Origin: Bacillus sp. N1-1
Lineage (GTDB): Bacteria; Bacillota; Bacilli; Bacillales; Guptibacillaceae
Direction: 5' to 3'
DNA length: 64,000 bases
NCBI RefSeq assembly: GCF_009818105.1
Contig: NZ_CP046564.1
Coordinates: 1,550,001-1,614,000 of the forward strand
Position 1 is the first letter of the stretch. Each line of letters begins with the position of its first letter. Both the position numbers and the translations under genes were made by a program. The notes under the pieces are model-generated. The model worked only from the letters and a program-made list of their open reading frames with translations. It ran no database searches and was not told the origin of the DNA. Shown here one piece after another: positions 24,570-33,182 of this stretch.

Positions 24570-27500
24570 TTGAGAAAGCTGATTCAATTTTCGTTAAATA
24601 ATAAGTTTGCAGTTTGGCTGTTAACGATCATTATCACAGTTGCTGGATTGTACTCAGGTTTTAATATGAAAATGGAGACAATCCCAAATATTAATACCCC
24701 ATTAGTATCAGTAACAACTGTTTACCCGGGAGCAACACCTGAAGAAGTGTCGGAGAAAGTATCAGAACCGATTGAAAATAAAGTAGAAAGTCTTTCTGGA
24801 GTAAATGTCGTAAGTTCTTCTTCATTTGAAAATGCATCGAATGTTCAAATTGAATATAACTTTAGTAAAAATATGGATGAGGCTGAGGATGAAGTACGAG
24901 AAACCCTGCAATCACTTTCATTACCTGATGAAGTACAAGACCCAAATGTTTCACGATTAAGTTTTAATGCATTTCCGGTCATGTCGCTAAGTGTTTCTGA
25001 AGATGAAAGTTCACTAACTGAATTAACCCAGCGTGTCGAAGAAGACGTCCTGCCTGCAATTGAAGGGGTCGAAGGGGTCTCATCTGTTTCGATTGCCGGC
25101 CAAGAAGTGGAAGAAATTTCTTTTTCGTTTAAAGAAGATAAGATGAAAAAATTGGGGCTAGATGAAGAAACAGTTAAGAATCTGATTAAAGGTTCATCTG
25201 TCAATATCCCTCTTGGTTTATATAACTTTGAAGATAACCAAAAAGCTGTCGTAGTTGATGGCAATGTTTCCTCATTAGAAGATTTAAAAGAGCTAGAAAT
25301 ACCAGCAATGCCACAACAAAGTCAATCAGAAGATCAAGCACCATCATCGGCAGGTGCACCCCAAGATCCATCTGCTTCTCAAGCGGGAGGAGGGCAGCCG
25401 AAAATACCAACCGTTCAGCTTCAAGAAATCGCAGATATTGAATTAGTTGGGGAAGCGGAATCGATTTCCCGTACGAACGGTAAAGAATCAATTGGCATTC
25501 AAGTAACAAAGAGTGCAGATGCAAACACAGTTGACGTGGTTAACGGTGTTAAAGACGAAATTGCATCACTTGAGGATGAGAATAATGAGATGAGTATTGT
25601 CACTATTTTCGATCAGGGTGAGCCGATCGAAGAATCAGTTAGCACAATGCTGAACAAAGCGATCATCGGTGCTATTTTTGCAGTTCTCATTATTTTATTA
25701 TTCTTGCGTAACATACGATCTACGTTAATTTCCGTTATTTCCATACCATTAAGCTTGCTAATTGCTTTATTGGTGTTGAACCAGTTAGACATTACGTTAA
25801 ACATCATGACATTAGGTGCGATGACTGTTGCGATTGGTCGTGTGGTTGATGACTCGATTGTCGTTATTGAAAACATTTATCGACGGATGGCAATCAAAGG
25901 CGAACAGTTGAAAGGTAAAGAACTCATTACGGAAGCGACAAAAGAAATGTTCCTTCCAATCATGTCTTCGACAATTGTAACAATCGCTGTCTTTTTACCA
26001 CTAGGTCTCGTTCAAGGACCAGTTGGCGAATTATTCTTACCTTTTGCCTTAACTATTGTATTTGCGCTATTAGCTTCTTTACTTGTTGCAATTACAATCG
26101 TGCCAGCGATGGCTCACTCTCTCTTTAAGAAAGGGTTAGTTAAAAAAGGAAAGGAACCTGAGCACAAAGAAGAGGGCAATGGCCGTCTTGCTCATCAATA
26201 CAAAAAAATATTAAACTGGACGTTAAATCATAAACTGATCACGTTCGGTGCGAGTATTCTTGTTTTAGTGGGAAGTTTATTCCTTGCTCCGATCGTTGGC
26301 GTCAGCTTCTTGCCTTCTGATCAAGAGAAAATGATCGTAGCAACATATAATCCAGAGCCTGGTGAAACAACTGAAAATATTAATAACCTTGCTCTTGAAG
26401 CGGAAGACTACTTCTTAGATAAAGAAGATGTGGATACCATTCAATACTCCGTTGGTGGAGAAAATCCAATGAATCCAGGAGCTAGTAATCAAGTTCTTTT
26501 CTTTGTTAGCTATGATGAAGAGACAGAAGGATTTGAAGATGAGCGTAAACTGGTTCTTGAAGATTTGAAGCAACTGAGTGAAAAGGGTGAATGGGGCTAT
26601 CAGGATATCTCAGCTTCTGGTGGAAGCAACCAAATTACACTCGTAGTCAATGGAGAAAATATGGGTGATCTTGGTCCGGTTGTAGAAGATGTGACAGCTG
26701 TGCTTGAGAAAGAAGATGACCTTTCGAATATTAGCTCAAGTATTTCAGAGTCCTATGATCAATTTACAATTGTAGCGAACGCTGAAAAGCTAAGCGAATT
26801 TGGTTTAACAGCTGGTCAAATCGGAATGGAGCTTCGTAATACTGGGGAAGCACCTGTTCTCACAACTGTTGAAAAAGATGGAGAAGCATTAAATGTTGTT
26901 CTCCAGGTAAATGAAAAGACTTTTGAAGATAAAAGTGATTTAGAGGAAACAACGATTCAGTCACCATTAGGTATTGAAGTACCACTTAGTGATGTCACAA
27001 CAATTGAAGAAGGTCAATCATCGAATACGATTACACGTCGCGATGGTAAAGTGTATGCGAATGTAACAGCTGAAGTACTCGATGATAACATTGGGCAGGT
27101 TTCGGCAGATGTCCAGGAAGCCATTGATGAAATGGATTTACCTGATTCTTCAGAAGTTACTCTTGGTGGTGTCACTCAGGATATCAATGAATCATTCACT
27201 CAGCTTGGTTTAGCCATGCTAGCCGCGATTGCCATTGTTTATCTTGTACTTGTCATTACATTTGGAGGCGGTCTTGCTCCGCTTGCAATCTTGTTTTCAC
27301 TACCGTTTACCGTTATTGGCGGACTCGTTGGATTACTAATTGCTGGTGAAACGATTAGTATTTCATCGCTAATAGGAATGCTAATGCTAATTGGTATTGT
27401 TGTAACAAATGCGATTGTATTAATTGACCGCGTCATTCATAAAGAAAAAGAAGGATTCACGACTAGAGAAGCTTTAATAGAAGCCGCTGGTACGCGTCTT

Positions 27501-27704
27501 CGTCCGATCTTAATGACAGCTCTTGCAACAATTGGTGCTTTAGCGCCGCTTGCGTTTGGTCTAGAAGGTGGAGCGCTAATTTCAAAAGGACTTGGTGTAA
27601 CCGTTATTGGAGGACTAACAAGCTCAACTCTCTTAACTCTTATCATCGTCCCTGTTGTTTATGAATTCTTCATGAAATTTAGAAAGAAACCGAAAAGCGA
27701 ATAG
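24570..27704 (+). CDS. swrC: RND-family efflux pump (SwrC/YerP-like)
   Basis: Proton-driven RND transporter; the B. subtilis counterpart exports surfactin and confers tolerance to it. The 1044-residue protein has the RND repeat: one helix, a large extracytoplasmic loop and a bundle of helices, twice. Seen are FSLNNKFAVWLLT at the N-terminus, GRVVDDSIVVIENIYRRMA in the first half (charged helix 4 region) and GIVVTNAIVLIDRVIHKEKE in the second. The first loop has a low-complexity Ser/Gln/Pro/Gly insert (about 250-285). The start is taken as TTG 24570 with AAAGGAG ten bases upstream. It is regulated by the divergent TetR gene and is a single-gene unit. Confidence 0.9.
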   Translation: MRKLIQFSLNNKFAVWLLTIIITVAGLYSGFNMKMETIPNINTPLVSVTTVYPGATPEEVSEKVSEPIENKVESLSGVNVVSSSSFENASNVQIEYNFSKNMDEAEDEVRETLQSLSLPDEVQDPNVSRLSFNAFPVMSLSVSEDESSLTELTQRVEEDVLPAIEGVEGVSSVSIAGQEVEEISFSFKEDKMKKLGLDEETVKNLIKGSSVNIPLGLYNFEDNQKAVVVDGNVSSLEDLKELEIPAMPQQSQSEDQAPSSAGAPQDPSASQAGGGQPKIPTVQLQEIADIELVGEAESISRTNGKESIGIQVTKSADANTVDVVNGVKDEIASLEDENNEMSIVTIFDQGEPIEESVSTMLNKAIIGAIFAVLIILLFLRNIRSTLISVISIPLSLLIALLVLNQLDITLNIMTLGAMTVAIGRVVDDSIVVIENIYRRMAIKGEQLKGKELITEATKEMFLPIMSSTIVTIAVFLPLGLVQGPVGELFLPFALTIVFALLASLLVAITIVPAMAHSLFKKGLVKKGKEPEHKEEGNGRLAHQYKKILNWTLNHKLITFGASILVLVGSLFLAPIVGVSFLPSDQEKMIVATYNPEPGETTENINNLALEAEDYFLDKEDVDTIQYSVGGENPMNPGASNQVLFFVSYDEETEGFEDERKLVLEDLKQLSEKGEWGYQDISASGGSNQITLVVNGENMGDLGPVVEDVTAVLEKEDDLSNISSSISESYDQFTIVANAEKLSEFGLTAGQIGMELRNTGEAPVLTTVEKDGEALNVVLQVNEKTFEDKSDLEETTIQSPLGIEVPLSDVTTIEEGQSSNTITRRDGKVYANVTAEVLDDNIGQVSADVQEAIDEMDLPDSSEVTLGGVTQDINESFTQLGLAMLAAIAIVYLVLVITFGGGLAPLAILFSLPFTVIGGLVGLLIAGETISISSLIGMLMLIGIVVTNAIVLIDRVIHKEKEGFTTREALIEAAGTRLRPILMTALATIGALAPLAFGLEGGALISKGLGVTVIGGLTSSTLLTLIIVPVVYEFFMKFRKKPKSE

Positions 27705-27712
27705 AAACTACT

Positions 27713-27748
27713 AATGGAGGTCTCTTTAAAAAAGGGCCTCCATTTTTC
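27713..27748 (+). terminator. terminator after swrC
   Basis: AATGGAGG pairs with CCTCCATT around a 16-base loop, followed by five T. Confidence 0.82.
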
Positions 27749-27891
27749 CTTTATTATTTTTTAAGATGGCAAATTTCTGAACAGTAATCTATTTTAGTAA
27801 ACCAATTATTTTTACCGGCTCTGGACATGTGTACAATCTCCCATTTTCGGGAAACAATGAATTAACGATGACGATTAGGAGAGACATAACA

Positions 27892-28731
27892 ATGGATAAA
27901 GTTGAAACAATGTATGTCGAGTACTTTCACGAGCGTCTTGAAGAAATTGGGGAGAAGTGGACAAGAAGGCTTCAAATTCTTGTCGACGAAAAAGAAGCAA
28001 CAGATACGGCCGTTCTTAAAGTTCCAGAATTAAAAAAGGAAATTATTTTGTTCTGTTCTGATTTTGTTAAGCAGATGATTTTTCAAAAATCAAATAGTCG
28101 AGATGTACAGGAATGGGCAGGAAGGATTGTTGAGATTTTTTCGAGCCACACGTTTTCTTTGCAGCAATCAGTAGCTAGCCTAACATACCTTAGACAAATA
28201 CTCTGGGATGTTATGGTGGAATTCAGTTCGGAGCAGAAACATATAGAAGCGAGCCGACTAGCAGGGTGGGGCAGTTATATGAACAAATCGTTTGATTTGT
28301 TGCTTCATAAAGTAACGGTCTATACAAACCAACTAAATGAAGAACAAATTGCGGCACAGCAGACAAAAATTACTGAACTAAGTGTTCCTATTATTCCGAT
28401 CGCAAAAGATATTGGCGTATTGCCTCTTATCGGAACGATTGATACTTATCGCGCATCACTTATTCAACGAAAAGGTATCGAACGAAGCTCAGAACTTCAA
28501 TTATCCTATCTTGTGATTGATCTATCCGGCGTCCCGATCATGGACACGATGGTAGCAAATGAAATCTTTCAACTGATCAAAATGCTTGAGCTGTCCGGGG
28601 TGGAATCCATTTTAACTGGCATTCGACCTGAAATTGCTCAAACAGCCGTTCAGCTTGGTATTGATTTTACAAACGTAAATACGTACGCTCATCTTCATCA
28701 AGCGCTAAGAGCCATTTTACCTTCTTCTTAA
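27892..28731 (+). CDS. RsbR-type stressosome protein, paralogue 2
   Basis: A 279-residue protein with a distinct helical N-terminal half (about 1-160) and a C-terminal STAS domain (about 168-275). The STAS part shares VLPLIGTIDTYRA and IDLSGVPIMDTMV with paralogue 1. The phosphorylatable threonines are T185 and T219, again 34 apart. The N-terminal half is little like the other two paralogues, suggesting a different input. The start at 27892 has AGGAG ten bases upstream; an upstream GTG in frame has none. It stands alone between swrC and a convergent small gene. Confidence 0.87.
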   Translation: MDKVETMYVEYFHERLEEIGEKWTRRLQILVDEKEATDTAVLKVPELKKEIILFCSDFVKQMIFQKSNSRDVQEWAGRIVEIFSSHTFSLQQSVASLTYLRQILWDVMVEFSSEQKHIEASRLAGWGSYMNKSFDLLLHKVTVYTNQLNEEQIAAQQTKITELSVPIIPIAKDIGVLPLIGTIDTYRASLIQRKGIERSSELQLSYLVIDLSGVPIMDTMVANEIFQLIKMLELSGVESILTGIRPEIAQTAVQLGIDFTNVNTYAHLHQALRAILPSS

Positions 28732-28739
28732 GAAAGATC

Positions 28740-28771
28740 AAAGCCTCAGAGGAATGTTCCTCTGAGGCTTT
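28740..28771. terminator. terminator between RsbR paralogue 2 and the SigI-C-like gene
   Basis: A 15-bp perfect stem (AAAGCCTCAGAGGAA arm, 2-base loop) with only a short T run; it touches the stop codon of the minus-strand gene. Confidence 0.7.
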
Positions 28772-29105
28772 ATACAAGGCATGTAAGGTGAGTATGAAGA
28801 CACTGATAATCTCCGTATTTAAGAAGAAAGAGAGCTAAAATATAATGGCTATGCTGTTTTAGGATCCCTATGTTGAAGAAAAACTGTTTAGAAAGTTCTC
28901 GATAAGGTAGTTTCTTTGACTTGAATATTTTCACAACAAGTGTTTCACTTGCCGCAAGTTTCCAGGCTGCTTCTTTGCACAGATTCCGAACATTGTCCTC
29001 ACTTGGCATTTTGTCAGGGAGCTTTACAAGAGAAATACGAAAGAGACGAAGTTGTTCCTGATAGCGAATGATTTCATTTTGAAGCAAATAATCGACCTTT
29101 ATCAT
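28770..29105 (-). CDS. stand-alone SigI C-terminal-domain-like protein
   Basis: A 111-residue protein. The stretch RYQEQLRLFRISLVKLPDKM, then a helix, then KKLPYRELSKQ, KQHSHYILALFLLKYGDY and QCL follows the C-terminal domain of SigI (EI-x-Y-x-x-x-L-x-x-F at the start, K-x-L-P-x-x-x-L and N-R-K-Y-I-I-A-x-x-L-x-x-x-G-x-Y near the end). In SigI that domain recognises the -35 element. The N-terminal sigma domain that binds core polymerase is absent and there is no sigma or anti-sigma (RsgI) gene alongside. It might modulate SigI promoters or be a degraded paralogue; intact reading frame and AGGTG ribosome site favour a working gene. Identification is by eye from pattern. Confidence 0.58.
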   Translation of the reverse strand: MIKVDYLLQNEIIRYQEQLRLFRISLVKLPDKMPSEDNVRNLCKEAAWKLAASETLVVKIFKSKKLPYRELSKQFFFNIGILKQHSHYILALFLLKYGDYQCLHTHLTCLV

Positions 29106-29279
29106 GATTCAAACACCTGGCTACTTTCCATTAGTTTTTAATGAACGAACGCTGTAATGTGTTGATTATACGACTAAGCCGTGTAGCGGTCAATGGGCCT
29201 ATTTTGGTAAAAAAAGTGATCGGCGTTAGGTATATAGTATGGTTCTTCAAAAAGAACAATATGAACAATGATCCAGTTC

Positions 29280-29342
29280 AAAAACTTGTCATTCTCAAAC
29301 AAAACCTGAACTATAGTTCGGGTTTTGTTTGAGAATGTTTTT
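29280..29342 (-). terminator. long hairpin terminator of the haloacid dehalogenase gene
   Basis: Arms of 22 bases (29290-29311 and 29316-29337) pair with a single T-G wobble around loop TATA; the minus strand continues to TTTTTG. The plus-strand frame that runs into it has no ribosome site and is not regarded as a gene. Confidence 0.8.
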
Positions 29343-29350
29343 ATATTGTG

Positions 29351-30022
29351 CTACTTAACCCAATTTGTAAGATTACTTAAGTCCGCGTAAATGGAATCAG
29401 GATGAAGATTAAGCTGTTCAACGGGCAAGTCGTTACGATTAATCCATGCAGTATGGAACCCAAAATTCTTAGCACCTGATATATCCCATCCATTTGATGA
29501 CATAAAGAGAATATTTTCTCGACTTAATTCAAGAAAGTTAAGCGCATGGTTATAAGAGGCAGGTGTAGGTTTAAACTGTTTTATATCATCTGCACTGATC
29601 ACATAATCCAGGTACTTAGCAAGAGGTGACTGCTTAACAAGAGGGTCAAGCATATCATGAGACCCGTTCGAGAAAATAGCAAGCGTGATGCCTTCCGCTT
29701 TCAGGTCTTTTAATACTTGTGGCACTTCCTCATACACGGAAAGTTGCTGGTAAGCTTCAAACAAGACTTCTTCGTTATCTTGAGTAAGCTCTGCACCTGC
29801 TTCCTTTACAGCATAACGGAGGGCATCGCGCGTCACTTGTGAAAATGGTTGGTAGTTCCCCATCATTTGACGTAAATAGCTGTACTCAAGTTGCTTCTTT
29901 CGCCACGTTTGACTGATTTGATCGCCCTTATTTGGATAAAGCTCTTCGCATTTTTTAGTAACAGAGAAAACATCAAATAACGTTCCGTATGCATCAAATA
30001 CAAAAGCTTTCGCTTGACTCAT
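29351..30022 (-). CDS. haloacid dehalogenase, type II (HAD superfamily)
   Basis: Hydrolase of the L-2-haloacid dehalogenase type, which uses an aspartate nucleophile to replace halogen (or acts on related small acids). The 223-residue protein has the nucleophile in VFDAYGTLFD (Asp10), motif II in IFSNGS, motif III lysine in KPTPASY, and the type II signature MSSNGWDISGAK. ATG 30022 is set by AAAGGAGG. Single gene with its own long terminator. Whether haloacids are the true substrate is not known. Confidence 0.86.
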   Translation of the reverse strand: MSQAKAFVFDAYGTLFDVFSVTKKCEELYPNKGDQISQTWRKKQLEYSYLRQMMGNYQPFSQVTRDALRYAVKEAGAELTQDNEEVLFEAYQQLSVYEEVPQVLKDLKAEGITLAIFSNGSHDMLDPLVKQSPLAKYLDYVISADDIKQFKPTPASYNHALNFLELSRENILFMSSNGWDISGAKNFGFHTAWINRNDLPVEQLNLHPDSIYADLSNLTNWVK

Positions 30023-30227
30023 ATACATCCTCCTTTTGTCCATTTCAGTTAATTCCCTCATTATTGTTTAGTAAAACCTCTCGAATAATGATTTGTATAG
30101 ACGATTAGACTGATTTCATAATCTTTTTTTTTAGCAAAAATAGTTAAATGGACCTTAGTATTCGGATGGAACATTGTAGGAAAATTATGCTAGACTAAAC
30201 GTAGAAAGTTCTTTTGTGGAGGGGCAT

Positions 30228-30782
30228 ATGAAGAGTGATGGAGAATCAAATTGGTTAAAAGATTGGGGAGCACCGCTTTTATTCGCTATTATCCTGGCAT
30301 TTGTAGTTAAAATGTTTGTAATGGCACCGTACATTGTGGAAGGGGCTTCCATGGATCCTACGCTACATGATGGCGATCGCCTCCTTGTGAATAAGTTTAT
30401 TTCATATGTTCAGGAGAGTCCTGAACGAGGAGACATCATTATTATTAAGGACGTAGATGCAAAGAAGCATTATGTTAAGCGCGTAATTGGGTTGCCTGGA
30501 GATATCGTTGAAATGAAGCATGATAAGCTTTACGTGAATGAAACCGAGTTAAAAGAGCCCTACCTGGATGCTAACCGAGATGATGCGAAGACGATGGGAA
30601 TGAGGTTAACAGAAGATTTTGGACCTGTTGAAGTTCCTGAAGGTCAGCTATTTGTGATGGGGGATAATCGGTTAAGAAGCATGGATAGTCGGAATGGACT
30701 TGGAAAAATAGAACTTGAAGAAGTTGTCGGAAAGGCGGAAGTGGTCTGGTATCCGTTTCAAGATGTAAGACCGACGAAGTAA
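30228..30782 (+). CDS. lepB: type I signal peptidase
   Basis: Membrane-bound serine protease that removes signal peptides from exported proteins. The 184-residue enzyme has one N-terminal helix (about 14-33), box B with the catalytic serine (EGASMDPTL, Ser41), box D with the general-base lysine (HYVKRVIGLPGD, Lys84) and box E GDNRLRSMDSR. The 43-residue Ser-Lys spacing fits the Bacillus SipS/SipT type. The start at 30228 follows GGAGGGG. It is alone, with its own terminator, and no secretion genes are nearby. Confidence 0.92.
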   Translation: MKSDGESNWLKDWGAPLLFAIILAFVVKMFVMAPYIVEGASMDPTLHDGDRLLVNKFISYVQESPERGDIIIIKDVDAKKHYVKRVIGLPGDIVEMKHDKLYVNETELKEPYLDANRDDAKTMGMRLTEDFGPVEVPEGQLFVMGDNRLRSMDSRNGLGKIELEEVVGKAEVVWYPFQDVRPTK

Positions 30783-30783
30783 G

Positions 30784-30817
30784 AAAAGAGGAAGGGCATC
30801 GCGCTCTTCCTCTTTTT
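30784..30817 (+). terminator. terminator after lepB
   Basis: AAAAGAGGAAG and CTTCCTCTTTT pair, extended by three further pairs, with T at the end. Confidence 0.85.
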
Positions 30818-31088
30818 GTTACGGTTTTGAAATACTTGAAACAAAACGTTAATGGTTCTTGTTTCCCTAAAATGTGGAACTATTACCATTCTGCAAAAAA
30901 GTGTTTGCCGTAATGAAATGGCTTCTAAGCCTTGATATGAAAGGTTTTATAAGTCTGATTTCACCTATTAACCGGAAAGTGTTTCTGGTATGGATTACCG
31001 GTAAAGGAAGTTATTATGGTCTTTTAGACTAGCAATCTTGTGATATTCTCTTCATGTAAGAAATTTCACCAATCAGGGAGGAATCACA

Positions 31089-31979
31089 TTGAAAAAATCA
31101 ATTATTCTAGGTGTCACAGCGGCAGCAGCCCTGCTGGCAGCAAATCCATCAGCAAGTTCTGCAAGCGAAGGAAATCAATTCGCAAATGCGGAGGTTAAGA
31201 CTCAAACTTTCCAGGTCAACAATAAAAATGAACTTCAATCCATTATTGACCGTTTTGAGAAACAATACAATATCTCAATTAACGAATCTATTAATTTAGA
31301 TCAGCTTCTTCAACAAGAAGGCATGATGAAGCAGGCGCCTGAAAAGCAAGCTGAACAAGCGCCTAAAGCAGAAGCGCCAGTAGAAGAAAAGGAAGAAGCG
31401 CCTGAAGCGAAAGCACCGGTAGAAGAAAAGGCAGAAGCGCCTGAAGCGGAAGCACCAGTAGAAGAAAAGACAGAAGCGCCTGAAGCGGAAGCACCAGTAG
31501 AAGAAAAGACAGAAGCGCCTGCAGAAACAGAGGCAGTCCCTTCAGAGTCAAAGCAAGCTGAACAAGCCGAGCCTACAAAAGAAACAGAAGCTGACACTGG
31601 ACTATCAGAATTTGAGCAGCAAGTTGTGAACCTTACAAATGAAGAGCGCGCAAAAGCTGGTCTACCTGCACTTGAAGTAGATACTGAGCTTAGTAAAGTG
31701 GCACAGGCAAAATCTGAAGATATGAGAGACAATAACTACTTTGCCCACAACAGCCCGACTTACGGATCACCATTTGATATGATGAATCAATTTGGTGTGG
31801 ACTATCAATCAGCTGGTGAAAACATCGCAAAAGGGCAACAAACGCCTGAAGAAGTTGTCAATGCATGGATGAACAGTGAAGGTCACCGTAAAAACATTAT
31901 GAACGGTAGCTTTACTCACATTGGTGTTGGCTATGTAGAAGAAGGCAACATCTGGACGCAACAATTCATTGGTAAATAA
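31089..31979 (+). CDS. secreted CAP-domain (SCP/PR1-like, YkwD type) protein with acidic repeat linker
   Basis: Exported protein of 296 residues. It has a Sec signal peptide (about 1-26, cleavage near ASSAS), a Gln/Asn-rich N-terminal part, a low-complexity linker of EAPEAEAPVEEKT repeats (about 95-160), and a C-terminal CAP domain (about 176-296). The CAP domain shows VNLTNEERAKAGLPAL, YFAHNSPTYG, SAGENIAKG, AWMNSEGHRKNIM and IGVGYVEEG, including the His/Glu cavity residues. CAP proteins of this type occur in spore coats and the cell surface; function is unknown. TTG start behind GGGAGG. A weak extended -10 promoter is possible near 31041-31049. Confidence 0.88.
   Translation: MKKSIILGVTAAAALLAANPSASSASEGNQFANAEVKTQTFQVNNKNELQSIIDRFEKQYNISINESINLDQLLQQEGMMKQAPEKQAEQAPKAEAPVEEKEEAPEAKAPVEEKAEAPEAEAPVEEKTEAPEAEAPVEEKTEAPAETEAVPSESKQAEQAEPTKETEADTGLSEFEQQVVNLTNEERAKAGLPALEVDTELSKVAQAKSEDMRDNNYFAHNSPTYGSPFDMMNQFGVDYQSAGENIAKGQQTPEEVVNAWMNSEGHRKNIMNGSFTHIGVGYVEEGNIWTQQFIGK
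31395..31511 (+). repeat. three 39-bp tandem coding repeats in the CAP-protein linker
   Basis: Units at 31395-31433, 31434-31472 and 31473-31511 encode EAPEAxAPVEEKx; units 2 and 3 are identical and unit 1 differs at a few bases. A shortened copy precedes and a partial one follows. Copy number is likely to vary between strains by slippage or recombination. Confidence 0.9.
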
Positions 31980-31990
31980 CATGTAAATCG

Positions 31991-32023
31991 AGCCCATCCT
32001 TCTTAAGGATGGGCTTGTTTTAT
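31991..32023 (+). terminator. terminator after the CAP-protein gene
   Basis: An 11-bp perfect stem (AGCCCATCCTT arm, loop CTT) is followed by TGTTTTATTT. Confidence 0.87.
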
Positions 32024-32050
32024 TTGATGAAAGGTTGAGTTTTCTTATTT

Positions 32051-32198
32051 GGCTCTCTTCGTAGATATTGTTGCTTTTAGATAAGTGGTTAACTTCCGCT
32101 CGTCCCGCAGGAGTCGAGCATCCTTCCGCTACAATTAGCGAAGTGTGGTTTTTTATTCAATAATTGATTCAAAAGCAACAATCTATTAGAAAAGAGCC
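32051..32198. repeat. MITE-like or REP-like element with long terminal inverted repeats
   Basis: The 148-bp segment begins and ends with 28-base imperfect inverted repeats (GGCTCT...TTGTTGCTTTT and its complement). It contains an inner self-complementary core with CTTCCGCTCGTCCCGCAGGA. No open frame. It lies three bases from the alkD stop codon, so it would form the alkD 3' region. The CTTCCGC/GCGGAAG core recalls elements common in Bacillaceae genomes and is echoed in the block after gndA. Confidence 0.7.
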
Positions 32199-32200
32199 TA

Positions 32201-32887
32201 TTAATTTTGACGTTCTCGTTCGTTCTTCTTAATGATTTTACTAGCTTCGCGTTTACTAAGAGGTGCTAGAGGATATTCTTCGATAAAATTCTTTACAGTA
32301 CTAGGGGCTGTTTTGGAGTATTCTCTAAGAGCCCAACCAATCGCTTTTTGGATGAAAAATTCTTTTGATTCAGAATGGACAAGAATAGAACGTTTCAAGA
32401 GTGGCCAGTCTGTCTTTTCCTTATATGAATTTTGAAAAAGGATAGCGCTTCGATTTAGCCACATGTTCTCGCTTGTCATCCACTTTTCTGAAATAAAGTA
32501 GATTTCATCTGGGTGTTGCTTAAAATAATTTCCCGCACTGTGAACCGCAAGACTATCAACTGTATCCCACCAGGATTTTGTGACAATTAGCTGCTCAATG
32601 AGAGCAATGGCGTCTTTCGGAAACTGTTTGACACGACCGAGTAAATCAAGTGCAGCATTTTGGTATTCTCGTTCTGGTAATAACCAGAGCTGTTCAACTA
32701 AATGCTGAATGACTTGGAAACCCGGCTCTCGAGTTTGGCCTAACGCGGTTATGACTGCTTTTCTTCTCTCGGGCGTTTTAACTCCGAGAAAAGGGAATTG
32801 ATTTCGCATATACTTTTCCATCTTTACAGCTTGATCCTTATCTTGAAATGATTCGAGTTCTTCTTGTAGCTTTTCAACTGTAAGCAT
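32201..32887 (-). CDS. AlkD-type DNA alkylation repair glycosylase
   Basis: HEAT-like-repeat DNA glycosylase that removes bulky or positively charged alkylated bases (3- and 7-alkylpurines). The 228-residue protein has family length and carries the conserved KSWWDTVDSLA (Trp and catalytic-site Asp), WMTSENMWLNRSAI and AIGWALREYSK segments. The start 32887 follows AAAGGAG; the longer frame upstream (to 32971) has no ribosome site. The stop is directly followed by a repeat element; its promoter must lie in the 68 bp before the adjacent terminator. Confidence 0.88.
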   Translation of the reverse strand: MLTVEKLQEELESFQDKDQAVKMEKYMRNQFPFLGVKTPERRKAVITALGQTREPGFQVIQHLVEQLWLLPEREYQNAALDLLGRVKQFPKDAIALIEQLIVTKSWWDTVDSLAVHSAGNYFKQHPDEIYFISEKWMTSENMWLNRSAILFQNSYKEKTDWPLLKRSILVHSESKEFFIQKAIGWALREYSKTAPSTVKNFIEEYPLAPLSKREASKIIKKNERERQN

Positions 32888-32955
32888 TTGCTCTCTCCTT
32901 TCTATAAGAAGTTTGTTCGTTGAAAGACGCTTCATTTCCTGTATATAAGCCAAAA

Positions 32956-32986
32956 GAAAAAGCAGCGGCATGGCCGCTGCTTTTTC
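32956..32986 (-). terminator. terminator of the RsbR paralogue 3 transcript
   Basis: A 14-bp perfect stem (GAAAAAGCAGCGGC arm, loop ATG) with T or A runs on both sides, about 200 bp beyond the stop of the minus-strand RsbR gene and before the alkD promoter region. Confidence 0.85.
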
Positions 32987-33023
32987 AAACTAAAATAAGG
33001 AGGTTTCCCGGGGGAGGGAAGGG

Positions 33024-33119
33024 ATGCATTATTTTACTATACGTTGGATTCCAGGAAAGCTTTCCGGGTTGAGGAGAAAGCTTTTCTGGATTGACTTTAG
33101 TATAGCAGGCCTCATTTAA
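33024..33119 (+). other. long imperfect dyad, possible small RNA or 31-codon ORF
   Basis: Between the RsbR stop and its terminator lies a long imperfect inverted repeat. CTATAC, then CCAGGAAAGCTTTCC on the left pair with GGAGAAAGCTTTTCTGG and GTATAG on the right. On the plus strand it also reads as a 31-codon frame (ATG 33024, TAA 33117) behind purine-rich GGGGGAGGGAAGGG. Both may be coincidental; as part of the RsbR 3' transcript the dyad could be a structured tail. Confidence 0.3.
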
Positions 33120-33182
33120 AAAATGAGCATTATGGGATAGTTTTGATAAGAATGACAGAATTGTGAACGAAATGTAAGCAGA

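Noticed and set aside
29141..29332. 63-codon plus-strand open frame before the haloacid dehalogenase gene
   Set aside because: No ribosome site, no family resemblance, and its end runs into the long terminator hairpin of the opposite strand.
31310..31732. 140-codon antisense frame across the CAP-protein gene, rich in Ser and Ala
   Set aside because: It mirrors the acidic repeat on the coding strand and lacks start signals.
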